Below are positions 58,996 through 64,000 of a stretch of DNA of 64,000 bases, in pieces. This DNA is from Hyphococcus sp. (lineage in GTDB: Bacteria; Pseudomonadota; Alphaproteobacteria; Caulobacterales; Parvularculaceae), in NCBI GenBank assembly GCA_013002535.1, contig JABDJK010000116.1, forward strand, positions 1 to 64,000, given 5' to 3'. The position numbers and the translations under genes were made by a program. The notes under the pieces were generated by a model that saw only the letters and a program-made list of their open reading frames with translations, was not told where the DNA came from and searched no databases. Numbering within the stretch: position 1 is the stretch's first letter; each line of letters starts with the position of its first letter.

Positions 58996-61900
58996 TTGCG
59001 GCAATTTTCTTGGCGCCTTTCAATCGCATGGCGTCGCCGGGCCAAGCCTGCCGATAAACGAATTTGTGATCCGAGCGCAATTTTACGTCATGCATGGACT
59101 GAGTGATGAACTCGATCAAGCCCGCTGGATTTGCGAACTCGTCATTGCGGAACGAGATGACGGCGCCTTTCGGTCCGGCGTCAATCTTCGCGATACCAGC
59201 ACGACGACAAATCATTTTTATCGCGACGATTTCGAGCAGGTGTTCGACCTCGCTCGGCAACGGTCCAAATCTGTCGACCAATTCCGCCGCGAAGCTGTCA
59301 ATCTCATCTTCTGCAGCCAGCGTGCCTAATCGCCGATAGAGCGCCATGCGGACATCCAGATCAGCGACGTAGGTATCCGGGATCAGAACTGATGTGCCGA
59401 TATTGATTTGCGGCGACCACGCCTCTTCGACCTGCCCGGCGCCGTCGCGCAATTCAGCTACGGCTTCTTCGAGCATGTGTTGATAAAGCTCGACGCCAAC
59501 TTCCTTGACGTGCCCTGACTGTTCCTCGCCGAGCAGATTGCCGGCGCCTCGAATGTCGAGATCATGCGAAGCCAATGTGAAGCCTGCGCCCAACGTGTCC
59601 AGTGACTGCATGACTTTGAGGCGCCGTTCCGCGCCCGGTGGAAGTTTCTTGCGCTGCGATGTTGTCAGATATGCGTATGCGCGTTGTTTCGAACGCCCAA
59701 CTCGGCCACGCAATTGATAGAGTTGCGACAGGCCAAACATATCCGCATGGTGAATAACGATTGTATTTGCTGTCGGTATATCTAGGCCCGATTCAATGAT
59801 GGTCGTCGAGACAAGGACGTCAAACTTGCCATCGTAAAACGCAGTCATGATGTCTTCGAGTTCGCCTGAAGACATCTGGCCATGGGCGATTTTAAATTTC
59901 AGCTCAGGCAGCTCGTCGGAGAGGAATACAGCAATTTCTTTCAAATCCTTGATCCGCGGCGCGACATAAAAACTTTGCCCGCCACGATAGTGTTCACGCG
60001 ACAAAGTCTCGCGCGCGACCACAGGATCGAACGGACCGACCGTTGTGCGCACCGCTAAGCGATCAATTGGCGGCGTCGAGATCAATGACAAATCACGTAT
60101 GCCGCTCATGGCAAGCTGCAGTGTGCGCGGAATTGGCGTGGCGGTTAGTGTCAAAACGTGGGTATCGCCGCGAAACTCTTTCAGGCGCTCTTTGTGTTTC
60201 ACGCCAAAGTGCTGTTCTTCGTCGATAATCATCAAACCTAGATCACGGAACTCGATCGTCTTTGCGAGGAGCGCATGAGTGCCAATGACAATATCGACTT
60301 GTCCACTCGTAAGACCCTCTCGGATAGCGGCGGCTTCTTTTACTGTTACCATGCGCGACAATTGGCCGAGGCGAATGGGAAAGCCTTTGAACCGCTCTGA
60401 GAAATTCTTGAAATGCTGACGAACCAACAATGTTGTTGGCGCTATCACGGCGACTTGCCGGCCGGTCATCGCCGCAACAAACGCGGCGCGCAAAGCGACT
60501 TCGGTTTTGCCAAAACCAACATCGCCGCAGACGAGCCGGTCCATGGGTTTGCCTTTTGCAAGATCCTCAATGACGTCGGCAATAGCGTAATCCTGGTCTT
60601 CAGTTTCCGCAAACGGGAACCGCGCGCAGAATTCTTCGTAGGGCCCGGTGTTTGGCTCCATCTCATCGGCGGTTTGCATCGCTCGTTTTGCAGCGATCTT
60701 GATGAGCTGTTCCGCCAGCATCTTGATACGGGCGCGCATCTTCGACTTACGGCCTTGCCACGCTGCGCTGCCAAGTTTGTCGAGCTGTTGCGTTTCACTT
60801 TCCGACCCGAAGCGCGAAAGAAGATCGATATTCTCGACCGGCAAGAACAGTTTATCGCCGCCAAAATATTCAAGATGCAGACAGTCGTGTGGCGCCCCCT
60901 GTACTTCCAGCGTATTCAGTCCTTTATATCGACCGATGCCGTGCTCAACATGAACAACCAGATCGCCAATGGATATGCTCGACGCTTCGGTTAGGAAATT
61001 TTCTGCGCGCTTGCGCCGATTGCGCCGAACCAGCCGATCACCGAGGATGTCCTGTTCGGAGATGAAGGCGACATTGTCGGTTTCGAACCCGGCTTCAAGA
61101 CCGAGAACAGACGTATAAATTCCATTTTTGATGTGCCGGAATGTTTCAGCGTGAGTGATACCACTGACGCCATGGTCGCTGAGCACCGTCCGCATGCGAT
61201 CAGCTGAACCGTCACTCCAACATGCGAGAACTGGAGTTTTGCCCGTGCTCGCTAATTCATCGATATGAGAAGCGACAGCGTCAAAGACATTTGCTTTTTC
61301 AGCGGCGCGTTCCGCTGCGAAGCTTCTCCCGACCCGCGCGCCGATATCCCGGCAGCGCGTGTTTTCCGGCGGGGCAAATGGCGACAAAGGCCGCAGCGCC
61401 AGGTTGCTCAAAGCCGAGCGCCATTGTTCATCCGAAAAATACAGATGGTCTGGCGGTAGCGGACGGTAAATTGGCGCCGAAAATTCTGAAGATTTTGGGC
61501 GGACTGTTTCAGCATCATTAGCGCGCGCCTGATAATAATCGTTGATCATCTCAAAGCGGCTCTCTGCCGCTTCATCAATCATATGGTCCGTGAAAACCAG
61601 AGCGTCGCCCGCCGCATCCAGCAGCGATCCCGTTTTCTCATAAAATAGCGGCAGCCAATGTTCGGCCCCCGCGTGTATTCGCCCGGCGCTAATCGCTTCA
61701 TAAAGTGGATCGTCGCCTGCAGCGCCGAACAACTTAACGAAACCGCTTCGAAATCGTGCGATCGTTTCGTCGGACAATAAAATTTCACTCGCCGCCGATA
61801 AGTCAAATCGCGAAAGCTGTTGCGTCGTTCGTTGGGTCTCAGCGTCGAAGGCGCGCACCGACTCCAGACTGTCGCCAAAAAAATCGAGGCGCACTGGAGC

Positions 61901-62473
61901 ATCGGCGCCCGGCGGAAATATATCGACAAGCCCGCCGCGCACCGCGAACTCACCCCGCTCGCGAACCGTTGAGGATCGCGTATAACCATTGCTCGTCAAA
62001 TACGCCGTCAGATCATCCATGGCGTAAACAGCGCCCGGCGCCAGCGACAAATGCGCAGACCTCACAACATCCATTGGCGGCGTTCGCTGAAGCGCTGCGT
62101 TGATCGATGTCACAACGATGAATGGCCCGGCCTTGCTTTGTGCAGAAATCGCCGCCAGCGCCGCCATGCGTCGCGAGGAAACATTTGCCGTCGGCGACAC
62201 ACGATCATAGGGAAGGCAATCCCACGCCGGAAACTCAATGACGGGAATTTCTGGCGCAAAGAACCGCAATGCCTGCGCCGTCGCCGCGGCGCGCGGCTCA
62301 TCTCGGGCGATGTGGAATACGACGCCGTCGCGATCATGCGCTGCCTCCGCCACCGCCATGGCGTCAGCGCCCTCGGGCGCGCCAAAGACCGGCAAAGCGC
62401 CATCGATGCGCCAGGCATTCTCCCCGCGCAATGCGGCGACGCCCGAAACCATTTTCGAAGATGATTTTGACAT
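58964..62473 (-). CDS. mfd: Transcription-repair coupling factor Mfd
   Basis: Releases RNA polymerase stalled at DNA damage and recruits UvrA for repair. The 1169-residue protein has the UvrB-like N-terminal region (APEIPVIEFPAWDCLPYDR), the RNA-polymerase interaction domain (SIGDLVVHVEHGIGRYKGL), and the helicase motor with Walker A CGDVGFGKTEVALRAAF, motif II LMIIDEEQHFGVKHKERLK, TLTATPIPRTLQLAMSGIRD and QLRGRVGRSKQRAYAYL. A TRCF C-terminal domain closes it. The ATG at 62473 (MSKSSSKMVSG) is preferred over the track start 32 codons earlier. It follows sdhE by 95 bp on the same strand. Confidence 0.97.
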   Translation of the reverse strand: MSKSSSKMVSGVAALRGENAWRIDGALPVFGAPEGADAMAVAEAAHDRDGVVFHIARDEPRAAATAQALRFFAPEIPVIEFPAWDCLPYDRVSPTANVSSRRMAALAAISAQSKAGPFIVVTSINAALQRTPPMDVVRSAHLSLAPGAVYAMDDLTAYLTSNGYTRSSTVRERGEFAVRGGLVDIFPPGADAPVRLDFFGDSLESVRAFDAETQRTTQQLSRFDLSAASEILLSDETIARFRSGFVKLFGAAGDDPLYEAISAGRIHAGAEHWLPLFYEKTGSLLDAAGDALVFTDHMIDEAAESRFEMINDYYQARANDAETVRPKSSEFSAPIYRPLPPDHLYFSDEQWRSALSNLALRPLSPFAPPENTRCRDIGARVGRSFAAERAAEKANVFDAVASHIDELASTGKTPVLACWSDGSADRMRTVLSDHGVSGITHAETFRHIKNGIYTSVLGLEAGFETDNVAFISEQDILGDRLVRRNRRKRAENFLTEASSISIGDLVVHVEHGIGRYKGLNTLEVQGAPHDCLHLEYFGGDKLFLPVENIDLLSRFGSESETQQLDKLGSAAWQGRKSKMRARIKMLAEQLIKIAAKRAMQTADEMEPNTGPYEEFCARFPFAETEDQDYAIADVIEDLAKGKPMDRLVCGDVGFGKTEVALRAAFVAAMTGRQVAVIAPTTLLVRQHFKNFSERFKGFPIRLGQLSRMVTVKEAAAIREGLTSGQVDIVIGTHALLAKTIEFRDLGLMIIDEEQHFGVKHKERLKEFRGDTHVLTLTATPIPRTLQLAMSGIRDLSLISTPPIDRLAVRTTVGPFDPVVARETLSREHYRGGQSFYVAPRIKDLKEIAVFLSDELPELKFKIAHGQMSSGELEDIMTAFYDGKFDVLVSTTIIESGLDIPTANTIVIHHADMFGLSQLYQLRGRVGRSKQRAYAYLTTSQRKKLPPGAERRLKVMQSLDTLGAGFTLASHDLDIRGAGNLLGEEQSGHVKEVGVELYQHMLEEAVAELRDGAGQVEEAWSPQINIGTSVLIPDTYVADLDVRMALYRRLGTLAAEDEIDSFAAELVDRFGPLPSEVEHLLEIVAIKMICRRAGIAKIDAGPKGAVISFRNDEFANPAGLIEFITQSMHDVKLRSDHKFVYRQAWPGDAMRLKGAKKIAAIIAEIAGEAP

Positions 62474-62568
62474 ATCCCTCAACGCAAAATGCGCGGGGCC
62501 CGGATTTAGGGGCCCCGCGTCAACAGAATGTATGCGAATGTATGGACCAGCGCGGATGTGCGCAAGCA

Positions 62569-62829
62569 TTAATGCTCAAGCTTGAATGCTCGCAATTTCT
62601 GCATAACGGCGCCATCCAAATCTTCCGGCAGTTCTTTATCGCCCATGGCCCAGGCATAGAGTTCACGGTCGTTGATTTCGAGCAGCGTTTCAAACTCGCT
62701 GAGTTCCGTTTCATTCATCGACGCGAGGTGCGTGCGCGCGAAGCCGCCTATTAATAGATCGGCTTCCTTAAACCCGCGATAGGACGCGCGATAGAGAAGT
62801 TTCTTCCGGCGTTTTTCAAGATCGTCCAT
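62569..62829 (-). CDS. sdhE: FAD assembly factor SdhE (succinate dehydrogenase assembly factor 2)
   Basis: An 86-residue protein that helps attach FAD covalently to the flavoprotein subunit of succinate dehydrogenase. The sequence KRRKKLLYRASYRGFKEADL carries the RGxxE motif (RGFKE) essential in this family, followed by LLIGGFARTHLASMNETELS and DRELYAWAMGDKELPEDLDG. Length is typical. It lies just after the rplKA terminator and upstream of mfd. sdhE-mfd adjacency is a known alphaproteobacterial pattern, normally with recG on the other side of sdhE. Confidence 0.95.
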   Translation of the reverse strand: MDDLEKRRKKLLYRASYRGFKEADLLIGGFARTHLASMNETELSEFETLLEINDRELYAWAMGDKELPEDLDGAVMQKLRAFKLEH

Positions 62830-62846
62830 AGGCCCGCATCATAACG

Positions 62847-62878
62847 AAAAAAGCCCGGACGCGGAGGTCCGGGCTTTT
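62847..62878 (-). terminator. Intrinsic terminator after rplA
   Basis: GCCCGGAC-GCGGAG-GTCCGGGC is a perfect 8-bp stem. On the minus strand it is followed by six T's, and T4 on the other side could also allow the reverse direction. It lies 19 bp past the rplA stop and closes the rplKA transcript before sdhE. Confidence 0.94.
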
Positions 62879-62897
62879 AAAAAATCTCGCAATCGCC

Positions 62898-63593
62898 CTA
62901 AGCAGTCGCTTGACCAACGTCGATTTTAACGCCCGGGCCCATGGTAGAAGAAACAGCGATCTTTTTCAGATACGTTCCTTTTGCGCCTACAGGTTTTGCC
63001 TTTGCAACGGCGTCAACGAACGCTTTGATATTTTCAGCAATCGCTTTTTCGTCAAAGCTTGCTTTACCAACGCCCGCATGGACGATGCCCGCTTTTTCAA
63101 CGCGGAATTGAACGGCGCCGCCCTTGGCGTCCTCAACTGCTTTTTTGACATCCGGCGTTACTGTGCCGACTTTGGGGTTTGGCATCAGCCCGCGCGGGCC
63201 CAATACCTTCCCGAGACGGCCTACAACCGCCATCATATCCGGCGTTGCGATCACGCGATCGAAATCCATGAAGCCGCCCTGGATTTTTTCCATCAGGTCG
63301 TCGGCGCCGACAATATCTGCGCCGGCAGCTTTTGCTTCATCAGCTTTCGCGTCTTTAGCAAACACTGCAACGCGCACTGTTTTGCCGGAACCGTTAGGCA
63401 AATTGACCACGCCCCGGACCATCTGGTCCGCATGACGCGGATCAACACCGAGATTCATCGCAACTTCAATTGTTTCATCAAATTTCGCAGACGCGTTCAA
63501 CTTCACGAACTTCGCCGCTTCTTCGATGGTGTGCAGCTTTGCGCGGTCGAGATCTTTACGCGCAGCTGTAATTCTTTTTCCTGGTTTCGCCAT
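62898..63593 (-). CDS. rplA: 50S ribosomal protein L1 (uL1)
   Basis: Forms the mobile L1 stalk at the E site and can repress translation of the rplKA message. The 231 residues include [60 protein letters not shown] and [20 protein letters not shown]. It is 4 bp after rplK. Unlike the common rplK-rplA-rplJ-rplL order, it is followed here by a terminator and then sdhE. Confidence 0.98.
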   Translation of the reverse strand: MAKPGKRITAARKDLDRAKLHTIEEAAKFVKLNASAKFDETIEVAMNLGVDPRHADQMVRGVVNLPNGSGKTVRVAVFAKDAKADEAKAAGADIVGADDLMEKIQGGFMDFDRVIATPDMMAVVGRLGKVLGPRGLMPNPKVGTVTPDVKKAVEDAKGGAVQFRVEKAGIVHAGVGKASFDEKAIAENIKAFVDAVAKAKPVGAKGTYLKKIAVSSTMGPGVKIDVGQATA

Positions 63594-63597
63594 GACG

Positions 63598-64000
63598 TTA
63601 ACCCCTTACCTCAAGGCCCATCGCCCGGGCGGAACCCATGATGATTTTCGTCGCCGCATCAAGATCGTTTGCATTCAGATCCTGCATTTTGGCTTCGGCA
63701 ATCTCGCGGCACTGTTTCGTCGTCACCGAACCGGCGACTTCTTTACCCGGCAATGACCCACCCTTAGGCAGCTTTGCAGCTTTCTTGAGGTAGTATGCCG
63801 CTGGCGGCGTTTTCGTTTCGAACGTGAATGACTTATCCGCGAAGATCGTAATGACCGTCGGGATCGGCATGCCCTTTTCCATTTCCTGCGTCTTGGCGTT
63901 AAACGCCTTGCAGAATTCCATGATGTTAAGACCGCGCTGGCCGAGCGCCGGGCCGATAGGAGGCGACGGATTCGCCGCGCCTGCCGGCACCTGAAGTTTC
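63598..64000 (-). CDS. rplK: 50S ribosomal protein L11 (uL11), N-terminus beyond window
   Basis: Binds the GTPase-associated region of 23S rRNA, the thiostrepton target. The visible part begins [20 protein letters not shown], so roughly the first dozen residues are off the window edge. The frame is open to base 64000, and the track start at 63990 is artificial. [18 protein letters not shown] and [20 protein letters not shown] follow. The PPIGPALGQ linker is unaltered. First visible gene of the rplKA transcript. Confidence 0.97.
   Translation of the reverse strand, partial: KLQVPAGAANPSPPIGPALGQRGLNIMEFCKAFNAKTQEMEKGMPIPTVITIFADKSFTFETKTPPAAYYLKKAAKLPKGGSLPGKEVAGSVTTKQCREIAEAKMQDLNANDLDAATKIIMGSARAMGLEVRG

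Overview
The window is a chromosomal segment of an alphaproteobacterium. Evidence for this is the rpsJ-to-rplQ gene order with adk between secY and rpsM and no rpmJ, a short ProRS lacking the large editing insertion, an ATP12-type F1 assembly chaperone, SdhE next to Mfd, and an initiator tRNA with an AGG/CCU anticodon stem. A PopA/PleD-like c-di-GMP protein, a lone FliN-like domain and a single Lol permease suggest the Caulobacterales/Parvularculales side of the class. Genus cannot be named from sequence alone. I see no rRNA, CRISPR array, insertion sequence, prophage or plasmid gene.

Layout. 1-10 kb: the recG 3' end, a DUF502 membrane protein, a DUF3089 hydrolase-like protein, galU, a small membrane protein, a DNA photolyase, a Lol lipoprotein-release transporter (lolD and one permease, with an NTF2-like gene between them), proS, and a pair of small secreted proteins. 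10-20 kb: tRNA-Leu(GAG), a FliN-like domain, lipB, a reductase, an EF-hand protein, then on the minus strand a chain degP > CpxP-like > rarA > desaturase > crcB > rluC > ATP12, whose last five genes are joined by 1-4 nt overlaps. 20.4-39.2 kb: one uninterrupted minus-strand str-S10-spc-alpha ribosomal superoperon, from a promoter near 39.15 kb through rpsL-rpsG-fusA-tuf-rpsJ and onward to rplQ, ending at a UUCG-loop terminator. 39.2-41.5 kb: two glycosyltransferase genes between the rpsL and rpoC units. 41.6-51.6 kb: rplJ-rplL-rpoB-rpoC, with terminator-like hairpins in the rplJ leader and in the rplL-rpoB spacer. 51.8-62.8 kb: an accessory block (N-formylglutamate amidohydrolase, GCS2 ligase, initiator tRNA-Met, a membrane protein, a histidine phosphatase, a TPR-M15 peptidase, the PopA-like protein, mfd, sdhE) that separates rplJL from rplKA. 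62.9-64 kb: rplA and the start-truncated rplK.

How it fits together. About half of the window builds ribosomes and RNA polymerase, and the RNA hairpins between these genes look like expression-setting devices. The flanks hold envelope biogenesis and quality control (Lol, DegP, CpxP-like, M15 peptidase), genome maintenance (RecG, RarA, Mfd, photolyase) and cofactor/assembly factors (LipB, ATP12, SdhE).

No clearly new multigene system is evident. The best leads are the PopA-like protein (c-di-GMP I-site kept, catalytic site lost), the DUF3089 protein with glycine in place of the nucleophilic serine, the paired small secreted proteins, the attenuator-like hairpins of the ribosomal operons, an initiator tRNA with C73, and a gene order that a single block transposition would explain.
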